A DNA stretch of 64,000 nucleotides from Rhodococcus opacus B4 (GTDB lineage: Bacteria > Actinomycetota > Actinomycetes > Mycobacteriales > Mycobacteriaceae): contig NC_012520.1 in the NCBI RefSeq assembly GCF_000010805.1, positions 124,001 through 188,000 of the forward strand, written 5' to 3'. Positions 38,175 to 46,748 of the stretch are shown piece after piece (positions within the stretch are counted from its first letter, which is position 1; each line of letters begins with the position of its first letter). The translations under genes were made by a program, and so were the position numbers. Below the pieces are notes generated by a model. The model was given only the letters and a program-made list of their open reading frames with translations, ran no database searches and was not told where the DNA came from.

Positions 38175-38500
38175 TGAGGTTGCCCCTCGGGAGTGGACAC
38201 CGGATTTCATGCGGCGACTGACAGCGTAGACGACGCGATGAGTCGTTGTTCGAACTCCACTGGGGTGAGGTATCCGAGGGCGGAGTGACGGCGACGTCGA
38301 TTGAAGTACGAGAGCCACTCGAACAGGTCCAGCCGTGCCTGCGACTTCGACGTCCAACTCCGTCCGTGCAGCCACTCCCTCTTGAGTCCTTGGAAGAACG
38401 ACTCGGCGAGAGCATTATCGTAACTCGAGCCGACCCGTCCTCGACTTAGCTGAATCCCATGACGGCGGCATACATCGACGAAAGCTGCTGCGGTGTACTG

Positions 38501-39950
38501 ACCAGGCTCAACCGGTGGAAGCAACACCTCGATAACGGAGGTGTGGGAATGGGACGACCACCCGGGTGGGCAGCAGCGTTGACGGGGCGTGCGGTGATGC
38601 GGTCACCGGGACGGCCTCCGATACGCCGAGATCTAGAGCGGGCATTCTGGACGCGGATCGCCGAGGGTCTCACGAGCGACGACGCAGCGACCACATGCGG
38701 CGTGTCGGGGCCGGTGGGGACACGGTGGTTCCGCCAGGCTGGTGGGATGCCACCGATCGAGTTGACCCCGGTCTCGGGGAGGTACCTGTCGTTCACCGAG
38801 CGTGAGGATATCGCGCTGCTGCGAGCCAAGGGTATGAGTATGCGCGACATCGCTGACCGGATCGGACGGTCACCGTCGACGATCTCGCGGGAGTTGCGGC
38901 GGAACGCCGCCACCCGCAATGGCAAGCTCACATACCGAGCGTCGACCGCACAGTGGAAGGCCGACCTCGCCGCGAGGCGCCCAAAACCAGCGAAGCTCGC
39001 CGAACACGATCGGCTACGAGAATATGTGCAGGACAAACTGTCTGGTGTGATTCGTGCCGACGATGGAACCGTGGTGTCCGGTCCGGATGCCGCTTGGATT
39101 GGCCGAAACAAGCCTCGGCGCGGTGATCGTCGGTGGGCGACGGCGTGGAGTCCGGAGCAGATCTCGAATCGCCTACCGATCGACTATCCGGAGGACCCGA
39201 CGATGCGCATTTCACCTGAGGCGATCTACCAATCGCTCTACATCGAGGGTCGCGGCGGCCTGGAGCGGGAGCTCGTCGCGTGCTTGCGCACCGGCCGGGC
39301 GCTGCGAAAGCCTCGTGCGCGAGCACGGAAGCAGCGCACCGGATTTATCACCGAGGAGGTGACCATCAGCGCCCGTCCGGAGGAGGTCGAGAGCCGGAAG
39401 ACGCCGGGGCATTGGGAGGGCGACCTCATCATCGGTCTGACCCGGTCCGCGATCGGCACGCTCGTCGAGCGCACCAGCAGATACACGACTCTACTACACC
39501 TGCCGCGACTGAAGGGCTATGGAACAGCGGCGATGGTGAAGAACGGGCCGGCGCTGTCCGGATATGGTTCGGAGTCCGTTCGTGATGCTCTGGCCGCGAC
39601 GCTGTCACCGCTGCCCGAGCATCTACGCAGATCCGTGACGTGGGATCGCGGAAAGGAACTCGCGCGTCATGCCGAGCTGACGGCATCTACGGGTATCCGT
39701 GTCTACTTCTGTGATCCGTACAGTCCATGGCAGCGCGGAACGAATGAGAACACCAATGGGCTGCTGCGACAATATTTTCCGAAGGGAACTGATCTGTCCC
39801 GATACAAGTTCCGTGAGCTTCAGGCGGTCGCCGATGCGCTCAACAACCGCCCCCGAAAAGTGCACGGTTGGAGAACTCCAGCGGAAGTGTTTGCCGAACA
39901 GGTACACTCGTCCTCACGGCACGGTGTTGCGACGACCGGTTGAATCCGCC
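38501..39950 (+). mobile_element. IS30-family insertion sequence in IS3 orfB (copy 2)
   Basis: Inverted counterpart of 21555-23004, at the same IS3 position with the same CAG duplication (reverse complement CTG at each side). Its presence in both copies shows that the IS3+IS30 arrangement predates the duplication. Confidence 0.85.
38549..39943 (+). CDS. IS30-family transposase (copy 2)
   Basis: A 464-aa protein that reads the same as the copy at 21562-22956. ATG 38549 follows GGAGGTG. Helix-turn-helix MSMRDIADRIGRSPSTISRE and DDE residues in HWEGDLIIG, TWDRGKELA and RGTNENTNGLL are all present, so it should be functional. Confidence 0.92.
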   Translation: MGRPPGWAAALTGRAVMRSPGRPPIRRDLERAFWTRIAEGLTSDDAATTCGVSGPVGTRWFRQAGGMPPIELTPVSGRYLSFTEREDIALLRAKGMSMRDIADRIGRSPSTISRELRRNAATRNGKLTYRASTAQWKADLAARRPKPAKLAEHDRLREYVQDKLSGVIRADDGTVVSGPDAAWIGRNKPRRGDRRWATAWSPEQISNRLPIDYPEDPTMRISPEAIYQSLYIEGRGGLERELVACLRTGRALRKPRARARKQRTGFITEEVTISARPEEVESRKTPGHWEGDLIIGLTRSAIGTLVERTSRYTTLLHLPRLKGYGTAAMVKNGPALSGYGSESVRDALAATLSPLPEHLRRSVTWDRGKELARHAELTASTGIRVYFCDPYSPWQRGTNENTNGLLRQYFPKGTDLSRYKFRELQAVADALNNRPRKVHGWRTPAEVFAEQVHSSSRHGVATTG

Positions 39951-40174
39951 CTGTGATCCGCGGTCGCTGTGGAAGATAACGCCACCGACGTCACCACCGC
40001 GGGTGCGCACCGACATCTCGATCGCGTCCGTGACGAGATCGGTGCGCATGTGGTCAGCGATCGACCAGCCCACCACCCGGCGTGAGAAGATGTCGATCAC
40101 CGTATTAGTTACGTGGAATCACGCCGGGGGTCGGTTGTTCGTCCCGCGGTGTCACCACGAGCTGAGGGGCCCTG

Positions 40175-41236
40175 TTGACTGTGTCGATGATCTTGGAAGA
40201 GAAGTGGCCGGTCCTGTGCCGGCACGAGCGGGCGGCCGAGTGGTTGCAGATCTGGACCGATCTGGGGCGGGCGCCTCGCACGATCGATGCGTACGCTCGC
40301 GGCCTGGCCGAGTACCTGCTCGTCTGCGAGCGTGAAGGCGTCGATCCGGTTGTCGCGACCCGGGCCCAAATCGCCTTGTTTGTAAGGGACTTGCGGACTC
40401 GACCGAGTCGGCGCGGTACCAATGTTGTCGCGTTGGACTCGGGTTCGGGTCTGGCGAACGCGACGCTGCAGCAGCGACTGGTTCCGGTGCGGTTGTTCTA
40501 CGACTTCCTGGTCGAGGAGGGGGTCCGCGAGTCCAACCCGGTCGGTCGCGGGCGTTACACGCCGGGCCGGCACTTCGGTGGGCAGCCCCGGCCGCTCGTC
40601 CCGCGGATGGTCAAGTTGCCGTGGATCCCCGGCGAGGCCGAGTGGTTGCAGCTGCTCGACGTTTTCCGGCTCGAGCCGATCCGTAACCGGCTGATGCTGG
40701 CGCTGGCCTACGACTCGGCGCTGCGCCGTGAAGAGCTGTGCTCGCTCCGTACCGACGATCTCGATCCCGCGCACCGCATGCTGCGGGTGCGGCCGGAGAC
40801 GACCAAGACCCGTCGAGGGCGGGTGGTGCCGTACTCTGCGGCGACCGGGGTGCTGCTGTCGGGCTACCTCGCCCACCGGGCCGGGATCAGCCGCGCCCGG
40901 GGGCCGCTGTTCTTGTCCGAGTCACGGCGCAATTTCGGTGAGCCGCTGAGCTTGTGGAGCTGGTCGAAGGTGGTGCGGCGAGTCGCGTTGGCTGCTGATG
41001 TTCCGCAGTTCTCTACGCATACCACCCGACACCTGTGTCTGACCGACCTGGCGCGAATGGGCTGGGAGCTGCATGCGATCGCAACCTTCGCCGGGCACCG
41101 TTCCACCGAGTCGACGCTGACCTATATTCACCTGTCGGGTCGGGATCTTGCGGAGAAGCTGAATCGTGCAATGACGCACCTGCATGCGCAGCGCATCAGC
41201 ATGCTCACCGCACCCGACGGGACGGGTCCGGCGTGA
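40175..41236 (+). CDS. Tyrosine recombinase, TnpA-like (copy 2)
   Basis: 353 aa, same protein as 17974-19035, with catalytic segments LRREELCSLR, THTTRHLC and GHRSTESTLTYIH. It overlaps the next recombinase by 4 bp. The TTG 40175 start has GAGGGG upstream; GTG 40181 and ATG 40187 are alternatives. Confidence 0.88.
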   Translation: MTVSMILEEKWPVLCRHERAAEWLQIWTDLGRAPRTIDAYARGLAEYLLVCEREGVDPVVATRAQIALFVRDLRTRPSRRGTNVVALDSGSGLANATLQQRLVPVRLFYDFLVEEGVRESNPVGRGRYTPGRHFGGQPRPLVPRMVKLPWIPGEAEWLQLLDVFRLEPIRNRLMLALAYDSALRREELCSLRTDDLDPAHRMLRVRPETTKTRRGRVVPYSAATGVLLSGYLAHRAGISRARGPLFLSESRRNFGEPLSLWSWSKVVRRVALAADVPQFSTHTTRHLCLTDLARMGWELHAIATFAGHRSTESTLTYIHLSGRDLAEKLNRAMTHLHAQRISMLTAPDGTGPA

Positions 41237-43569
41237 CCGCCGCGGTTCGTGCCGTCGGCGAGGCGGATGCCACGTGGCCGGCGTCGACGTTTCCGGTGTC
41301 CCTCGAACGCTACGATCGCCGGGAGGAGCTGACCGATGCGGAGCGCCGAGCACTGCGCGATTTGAGCCCGAAGGCGTTGCGCCGCAATAGAGCGCGGGGA
41401 ATCCCACGCCGGACCGCGACCCACTGGACGGCGCTGGTGCGGCTCGTCGAGCCGCTCGACACCGCGCGGGCCGGGTTGCATCATGGCGATGACGCCCGGT
41501 TTCGGCGGGCCGGGGCGCACGCGGCCGCTATCATCTTGCAGAACTGCGCGGACACCGGCCGGTCCTACTGGGCGTGGACGAGCGAGGACTGGGCGCAGCT
41601 GTGTGGTTCGAGCGCCGAGGCCTTCGTCGCGGCCAGGGAACTGCCTACCGAGACCACCGTGCGTCCCTTCCTCGTCGCTCTGGCCTATCTGCTCGGCAGC
41701 TTCGACGCCTTCCAACTATTGGGCACATTCAACCGGCTGCACCTGGCCCGCCTCGTCTTCGGCGCCGAGGCGATCGAGGAGTCGATGCGCCAGGCCAGCG
41801 CGGTCCTGGACCAGTGGGGGTACCGCGGCGTCTTTATCGGCAAACACCGACTGCGCGGGGGGCTCAGCCAGGCCCTGCTGATCAACCGCAGTTCCAGGCT
41901 CGAGGATCTGGATACCGCGGCATTCGACCGGCTGCGCGTGCACCCAGCCACCAACGATCACCAAGGCGAGATGCTCTACGCGCTCCAACGTGCCGTCGCC
42001 GCACTCGGACACTGCGACCCGCCGGTGCGCACCGGAGACAACCCCTACGCCGTCATCGAAGGCACCACCGACAGCTGGGCCAACTGGGTCGCCCGTTGGC
42101 ACGACACCTCCACGCTCACCCCGCGGGTCCGCAGGACCATCCGCACCATCCTGGCCAAGGCCGGGCGGTGGCTCGCCGCCGAACATCCCGAGATCACCGA
42201 ACCCGGGCAATGGACCCGCCAGACCAGCGCCGCCTGGGTCGCGGCCGTGGACCGCATGACCGTCGGCGACTACGTCCAACGCCGCGACCACCTCCGCGCC
42301 CGCACCGGAGACCCGATCTCCCCACGCACCAAAGCCCACATTCTCATGGCCACCCGCACCTTCTTCCGCGACTGCCAGGAGTGGGAATGGATCGATCGTC
42401 GCTTCGACCCGGCCCGGGCACTCGCACTGCCCCGCAGCGTGTCCGCACTGATCGGCACCAACCCGCGTGTCATTGCCGACGATGTGTGGGCGAAGCTGCT
42501 CTGGGCCGGGCTCAATCTCGACTCGAGTGACCTGCCCGGCAATTCCGCCCACACCTACTACCCAATGGAGCTGATCCGGGCGATCACACTGACCTGGCTC
42601 TTCGGCGGACTGCGCAGCGACGAGCTATCGCGGCTGCGAGTTGGCTGCGTGCGTTGGCAACACGACGGTCAGCCCATTGCTGCCGACTCACCCGACGTGC
42701 TCGCTGAGGACGCCGTCTGCCTGCTGGAGGTCCCCGTCCACAAGACCGGCACCGCGTTCACGAAACCCGTCGATCCCCTTCTGGGACAGGCGCTCGAGGC
42801 CTGGCAAGCCCTGCGCCCGCCTCAGCCGAAGACACTCGACCGCAAGACCAGCGAACAGGTGGACATGCTCTTCGCCTTCCGCGCGCACCCGGTCGCAAAG
42901 AACTACATCAACCGCACGATCATTCCCGCGCTCTGCGCCAAGGCCGGTGTTCCGAGCAGCGACGTCCGCGGCAACATCACCAGTCACCGGGCCCGCTCCA
43001 CGATCGCGACCCAGCTCTACAACGCCAAGGAACCGATGACACTGTTCGAGCTGCAGGCCTGGCTCGGCCACCGCACCCCGAACACCACCCAGCACTACGC
43101 GAAAATCACCCCGAACACGCTGTCCAAGGCCTACAACGAAGCCGGCTACTTCGCCCGCAACGTACGCACCATCGAAGTGCTCGTCGACCGCGACGCCGTC
43201 ACCTCCGGCGGCGCCGCCACCGGCCAACCCTGGCAGCACTACGACCTCGGCCACGGCTGGTGCAGCTACACCTTTTTCGAGCAGTGCCAGCACCGGATGG
43301 CCTGCGCACGCTGCGACTTCTACACGCCGAAAGACTCCAGCAAAGCCCAGCTACTCGAGGCCAGCGGCAACCTACAACGCATGCTCACCAGCATCCCGCT
43401 CACCGACGACGAACGCGCCGCCGTCGATGACGGACACACCGCCGTCGCGGCGCTGCTCGAGCGCCTCACCGACCTCCCTACACCCGCCGGGCCCACCCCA
43501 CGAGAGATCGGTACGTCCCCGACCGTGACCCTGCTGCCGATCGTGCAAGTCCGACACGGAGAACCCTGA
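41233..43569 (+). CDS. Large tyrosine recombinase, TnpB-like (copy 2)
   Basis: 778 aa from GTG 41233, same protein as 19032-21368: GGLRSDELSRLR, TSHRARSTIATQL, LGHRTPNTTQHYAKI and a Cys-rich tail. Both genes are intact in both copies, so the recombination machinery should be functional. Confidence 0.85.
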   Translation: MTAAVRAVGEADATWPASTFPVSLERYDRREELTDAERRALRDLSPKALRRNRARGIPRRTATHWTALVRLVEPLDTARAGLHHGDDARFRRAGAHAAAIILQNCADTGRSYWAWTSEDWAQLCGSSAEAFVAARELPTETTVRPFLVALAYLLGSFDAFQLLGTFNRLHLARLVFGAEAIEESMRQASAVLDQWGYRGVFIGKHRLRGGLSQALLINRSSRLEDLDTAAFDRLRVHPATNDHQGEMLYALQRAVAALGHCDPPVRTGDNPYAVIEGTTDSWANWVARWHDTSTLTPRVRRTIRTILAKAGRWLAAEHPEITEPGQWTRQTSAAWVAAVDRMTVGDYVQRRDHLRARTGDPISPRTKAHILMATRTFFRDCQEWEWIDRRFDPARALALPRSVSALIGTNPRVIADDVWAKLLWAGLNLDSSDLPGNSAHTYYPMELIRAITLTWLFGGLRSDELSRLRVGCVRWQHDGQPIAADSPDVLAEDAVCLLEVPVHKTGTAFTKPVDPLLGQALEAWQALRPPQPKTLDRKTSEQVDMLFAFRAHPVAKNYINRTIIPALCAKAGVPSSDVRGNITSHRARSTIATQLYNAKEPMTLFELQAWLGHRTPNTTQHYAKITPNTLSKAYNEAGYFARNVRTIEVLVDRDAVTSGGAATGQPWQHYDLGHGWCSYTFFEQCQHRMACARCDFYTPKDSSKAQLLEASGNLQRMLTSIPLTDDERAAVDDGHTAVAALLERLTDLPTPAGPTPREIGTSPTVTLLPIVQVRHGEP

Positions 43570-44050
43570 TGAACTTGACAATCCTGATTCCACATAATGG
43601 CCAAGAACAACCACGAGGATCCCACCGGGATGTAGGTTATGTCCCCACACCACTTGGTATCGACAGCCGTAGCGGTGAAGTCTCGCATCACCAGATCCGG
43701 CACCGACGGAGCCGACTTGTCCGCGACGGTCGTGCGCTTGCTGCGGCGCAGGTGCCTGCCCACCACGTGGTGGATTCGCATCAGCCGGGTCACCCGTTTG
43801 CGGTTGATCTTGCGTCCGCGGGAGCGGAGTTCGGCGTGAACCCGCGGGGCACCGTAGGCGCTCCGGTGCTCGGCATGAATGGCGCGGATCTCGGCGACCG
43901 TCGCGGCTTCCTCGGCCTGGCGCTCGACTCGGGCCGGCTCCGTGATCAGGTGCTTGTAGTAGCCGGAACGGGAGGTCCCGAGCACCCGGCACAGCCGCTG
44001 CACGCCGAACTCGGCGCGATGGTCGGAGATGAAGTCCCAGCGGCGGGTCT

Positions 44051-44374
44051 TCACTTCACCTCCTTTGCGAAATACGCGGCCGCCCGGCGCAGAATCTCGC
44101 GTTCGAGCTGCCATTCCTTTTCCGCACCGCGCAGCCGCGCATTCTCCGCGCGCAGCCGCGCGAGCTCGTCCGCCTCGGTCCCGTCGGCGCCGGTACTGCG
44201 GTCCTGCGAGCGCGCGTTACGGGCGGTGTCCTTGCGGACCCACGTCCGTAGCGTTTCGCCACTGACGCCCACATCCGCGGCCACCGCCGCGTACGTGCGT
44301 TTGCCGTCGGCCGCGCGATACAACGCGACCGCGTCTTTCCGGAATTCCTCCGTGTACAGAGACTGGCGTCCCAC
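44051..44374 (-). CDS. IS3-family transposase OrfA (copy 2)
   Basis: 107 aa, same as OrfA of copy 1 (VAADVGVSGETLRTWVRKD, ELARLRAENARLRGAEKE), GTG start at 44374 behind GGAGGG, GTGA overlap with the first part of OrfB. Confidence 0.85.
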   Translation of the reverse strand: MGRQSLYTEEFRKDAVALYRAADGKRTYAAVAADVGVSGETLRTWVRKDTARNARSQDRSTGADGTEADELARLRAENARLRGAEKEWQLEREILRRAAAYFAKEVK

Positions 44375-44444
44375 CTCGACATCCCTCCTGGCTCTCCTAG
44401 AACCATTGTCCGGGGTGTCCACTCAAAGGGTGCAGCCTCACGAC

Positions 44445-44528
44445 GGCGGGCACATGACGATCGGCCAATGGGCCGGGATGCCGGCATAAACGACCACATG
44501 GTCGCGGTCCGGCAGAACCTCGCCCTCA
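44445..44528 (+). pseudogene. NAGPA-like gene, 3' fragment
   Basis: Continues the frame broken at 38174: GGHMTIGQW, and one frame over DHMVAVRQNLALIVD, which are typical of the end of phosphodiester glycosidase proteins. It breaks off near 44528, where sequence switches to the antisense of an MFS transporter, so a deletion fused the two genes. Confidence 0.65.
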
Positions 44529-45068
44529 TAGTCGATCTGGTCGAGGGCCTCGTGGACGGCGAAGCCGCGGCCGCGGCCGCGGCCAGTGGCGGCGGTGGCG
44601 TGCGAGAGCAGAGTGTCCTTCGCCGGGCTGCGGACCGACTTCCCGACCCGTTCGGCGATGACCAGAGCACATGCCACAGGGCGGCGGCGATCCCGAGGAA
44701 AGGGACGGCGATCACGGTGAGCGCGTATCCGGCGATGGTCCACGCCGAAGACTTTTGGGTGCGGTCGACCAGCGGCCCGGAGACCAGCCGCAGCATTGGC
44801 GCGCAGCCTCACCGACTCCGGTGACGATACCGACGACGAACGCGGTCGCACCCAACGACGCCAGCAGGGGGCCGGTGATCGACAGGGCACCCTCGTATCC
44901 GACGTCCGTGAGCAGGCTGATCGTGCCGAACGCGAACACGACCCGCAAAGCACCCATCGGCCGGCGCACCCTCCCGGCAATGCCCACCGTTCGGACGGGT
45001 TTCGGGACCGGCGCGTGGGACCCGCGCCGGGCGTTGGAGGACCTGTCCGCGGGCTCGGACGGCGTCAT
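44529..45068 (-). pseudogene. MFS transporter, N-terminal remnant with frameshifts
   Basis: From ATG 45068: spans VVFAFGTISLLTDVGYEGAL and LLASLGATAFVVGIVTGVGE; after a frame change LRLVSGPLVDRTQKSSAWTI and ALTVIAVPFLGIAAALWHVL; after another, AERVGKSVRSPAKDTLLSHA and GRGFAVHEALDQI. These are the first five or so helices and loop motifs of an MFS family common in actinobacteria. The rest is missing at the fusion near 44528. It starts directly after the universal stress protein stop. Confidence 0.75.
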
Positions 45069-45605
45069 TCACGCTCCTGGCGGTACGGGGACGAGCAGGA
45101 CTGGGCGGTGGGCGTGGTGGACCAGTTTTGAGGACACTGATTCACCGAGGAACCGTTCCATCAGCGACATCGCCCCGCCGCGGGAGGTGCCGATGATGAT
45201 CATCAGGGCGTCGTTCGCTTCGGCGATGGTGGTCAGCAGCTGTGCCGGGTTGCCCTCGCGGGAGTAATAGGCCCAGTTGCCGGGCAGGGCCGCCAGCATG
45301 GCGCTCGCCTCGGTGCGCTCTTGCTCGACGGCGTCGGCGAAGCGCTGCTCCCAGTCGTCGCGGTCCGGTTCGATCGGGATGTCGTCGATGTCGACGATGT
45401 GCGCGACGTGCACGAACGCGGTCAGGCGGCCGGCGAGGTCCATCGCGTAGGTCAGGGCGGCGTGGCTCGCCGGGTGCCGGTCGAAGCCGACCACCAGATG
45501 ACACACCGCCGGGGTGGGCGCCGGCGGGCCGTCGACGCGCAGCGGGGTCCGCCAGTCCCGCAGCGTCTCTCGGGGGGCGGGGTGGTTGTGGTTGTTTTGG
45601 GTCAT
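45069..45605 (-). CDS. Universal stress protein (UspA family)
   Basis: A 178-aa single-domain Usp. The core starts CHLVVGFDRHPASHAALTYA, has FVHVAHIVDIDD, and ends with the nucleotide-binding IIIGTSRGGAMSLMERFLGE then SVSSKLVHHAHRPVLLVPV (G-x2-G-x9-G-S/T-like pattern). A 30-residue N-terminal extension is unusual but of low complexity. Usp proteins bind ATP and help survival under stress. It was probably the first gene of an operon with the MFS transporter now truncated. Confidence 0.88.
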   Translation of the reverse strand: MTQNNHNHPAPRETLRDWRTPLRVDGPPAPTPAVCHLVVGFDRHPASHAALTYAMDLAGRLTAFVHVAHIVDIDDIPIEPDRDDWEQRFADAVEQERTEASAMLAALPGNWAYYSREGNPAQLLTTIAEANDALMIIIGTSRGGAMSLMERFLGESVSSKLVHHAHRPVLLVPVPPGA

Positions 45606-45629
45606 TGTGTTCTCCTCACACCCTCGCTT

Positions 45630-45992
45630 CTAGATCCCGGCCAAGGCCAGACCCGCCGCGCCGGCGGCGACGGTCACCAGCAGGGTGCCGACCGCGTTGG
45701 TGACACCGGCTGCATACCGTCCGCGGTGGATCAGCCGCACGGTCTCGAAACTTGCGGTGCTGAAGGTGGTGTACCCACCGCAGAACCCGACACCCACAAT
45801 CAACTGCACCTCGCGCGGAACACCGTGAAAAAGGACCAGGCCAACCACGAACCCGAGCAGCAAAGACCCGGTCACGTTGATCGCCGCCGTCGCCCACGGA
45901 AACTCAACGCTGCGGCGGTGTTTGATCGCCCCATCCACAACGAACCGGGCGATCGCCCCCACACTGCCGGCGCACGCGATCCACCACACCAT
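45630..45992 (-). CDS. crcB: Fluoride channel subunit FluC/CrcB
   Basis: A 120-aa, four-span Fluc protein. Characteristic segments are GAIARFVVDGAI, FPWATAAINVTGSLLLGFVV (the conserved N-x-x-G-S/A) and GFCGGYTTFSTASFE, which holds the central Na+ site (TTFST) and the Phe box. It exports F- as a dual-topology or heterodimeric channel in the cytoplasmic membrane. The start overlaps the stop of the neighbouring paralogue by one base, as in actinobacterial paired fluC genes. Confidence 0.93.
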   Translation of the reverse strand: MVWWIACAGSVGAIARFVVDGAIKHRRSVEFPWATAAINVTGSLLLGFVVGLVLFHGVPREVQLIVGVGFCGGYTTFSTASFETVRLIHRGRYAAGVTNAVGTLLVTVAAGAAGLALAGI

Positions 45993-46480
45993 CACCGTTG
46001 CTCCTCCCGCCGCGACCGCACCTGCTCCCCGACCGCGATCCCCGCGATGGTGGCCACCATGCCCGCGAGCACCGTTCCGGCCGCATAACTTCCCGCCGCC
46101 CACCACTGATGGCCGCGCAGGAGCAGGTCGGCATCCACCGCGAGGGTGCTGTAGGTGGTGAACGAGCCCAGCACCCCGGTGCCCACACCCAGGCGCACCC
46201 GCTGACGCCACGCCGTGTCCGGGCCGAGCCGGGTCAACGCTTCGAGCACCAGCCCGAGCAGGAACGCACCGGCCACGTTGATCACGAATGTGGTCACCGG
46301 CCATCCACCCGCGGCCTGGGGGAACCACACACCGAGCTGATAGCGAAGCGGGGCCCCGAGCAAGCCCCCACCACCGACCGCCGCGATCGCCGCCGGGCGA
46401 ACATGCAACGGGCCGGGGGTACGGGGTGCGGTATCGGGATCGACCGGCAAAGTGGGATTCGGGTCGCGGCGACCGTCCAC
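45992..46480 (-). CDS. crcB: Fluoride channel subunit FluC/CrcB (first of pair)
   Basis: From GTG 46480, 162 aa, with GGAAGGAG 7 nt upstream. An upstream ATG (46516) is in frame but lies inside the predicted fluoride riboswitch, so it was not chosen. Segments GGLLGAPLRYQLGVWFPQ, FVINVAGAFLLGLVLEAL and GTGVLGSFTTYSTLAVDADL match Fluc, with Tyr in place of Phe in the TTFST motif, as often seen in one partner of heteromeric pairs. The Pro-rich N-terminal 45 residues are an extension. Confidence 0.9.
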   Translation of the reverse strand: MDGRRDPNPTLPVDPDTAPRTPGPLHVRPAAIAAVGGGGLLGAPLRYQLGVWFPQAAGGWPVTTFVINVAGAFLLGLVLEALTRLGPDTAWRQRVRLGVGTGVLGSFTTYSTLAVDADLLLRGHQWWAAGSYAAGTVLAGMVATIAGIAVGEQVRSRREEQR

Positions 46481-46507
46481 GGGCACACTCCTTCCACGAA
46501 AGGGAAA

Positions 46508-46578
46508 AGGAGCCATCAGCCTCGGGTGAGGCGGTTCAGACGACCCCTCGCAGGGTGTCGTGGCGGAGATCCATCGCC
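46508..46578 (-). promoter_or_regulatory. Fluoride riboswitch (crcB motif)
   Basis: On the minus strand: GGCGATGGATCTCCGCC, an extra hairpin arm ACGACACCCTGCGAGGGGTC, then GAACCGCCTC-ACCC-GAGGCTGATG and GCTCCT. Conserved crcB-motif elements are present: G-GATGG, the GGCG/CGCC stem, AACCGCC paired with GAGGC-TGATG, and a GATC/GCTC pairing (one mismatch). It ends 28 nt before the fluC start codon, where it can control translation or termination. Confidence 0.75.
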
Positions 46579-46748
46579 GAACAGGATCATAACCGCCGTC
46601 TGGCATCGGACGTAGACCTCCGTCGGTCCGCTCAGGAGAACCAACACGGGAGAGCCTCACCACGGCGGCGGGGCGGCGAGCTGCCGGGTCAGGGTGCGCT
46701 CGCTCACGAGGAACTCGCCGTGGGCGTTCGCTCCGCTACCGTGGCGTC

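Larger units (their letters stand above)
40104..43602 (+). mobile_element. Tn554-like two-recombinase unit, copy 2 (3,499 bp, opposite direction to IS3)
   Basis: Same length and ends as 17903-21401 (ATTAGTTACGTGG to CACATAATGGCC). The flanks are the reverse complement of those in copy 1: left GATCACCGT, right AAGAACAAC. Thus the unit, including the palindromic GGCC, is exactly inverted between the same IS3 bases. In the window both units lie in the same direction, forming 3.5-kb direct repeats 22.2 kb apart. Confidence 0.82.
38207..44054 (-). pseudogene. IS3-family transposase OrfB (copy 2), split into three parts
   Basis: Parts in coding order: 44054-43603 (through SSWLFL, first Asp), 40103-39951 (VIDIFSRRVVGWSIADH, second Asp FHSDRGSQ) and 38497-38207 (Glu region and C-terminus). 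The interruptions are at the same nucleotides as in copy 1. Here the Tn554-like unit is read from the opposite strand to OrfB, whereas in copy 1 they share a strand. Confidence 0.87.
38175..44440 (-). mobile_element. Nested IS3-family element, copy 2 (6,266 bp), with CGAC target duplication
   Basis: Same IS3 ends as copy 1 but on the opposite strand. CGAC flanks both ends (38171-38174 and 44441-44444), a 4-bp duplication, and the disrupted NAGPA-like frame joins across it. It contains IS30 (38501-39950) and the Tn554-like unit (40104-43602). Outside that unit it mirrors copy 1 (position x pairs with 61505-x). One substitution was noticed: OrfB has TCG here and GCG in copy 1 (40013/21492). Confidence 0.9.
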
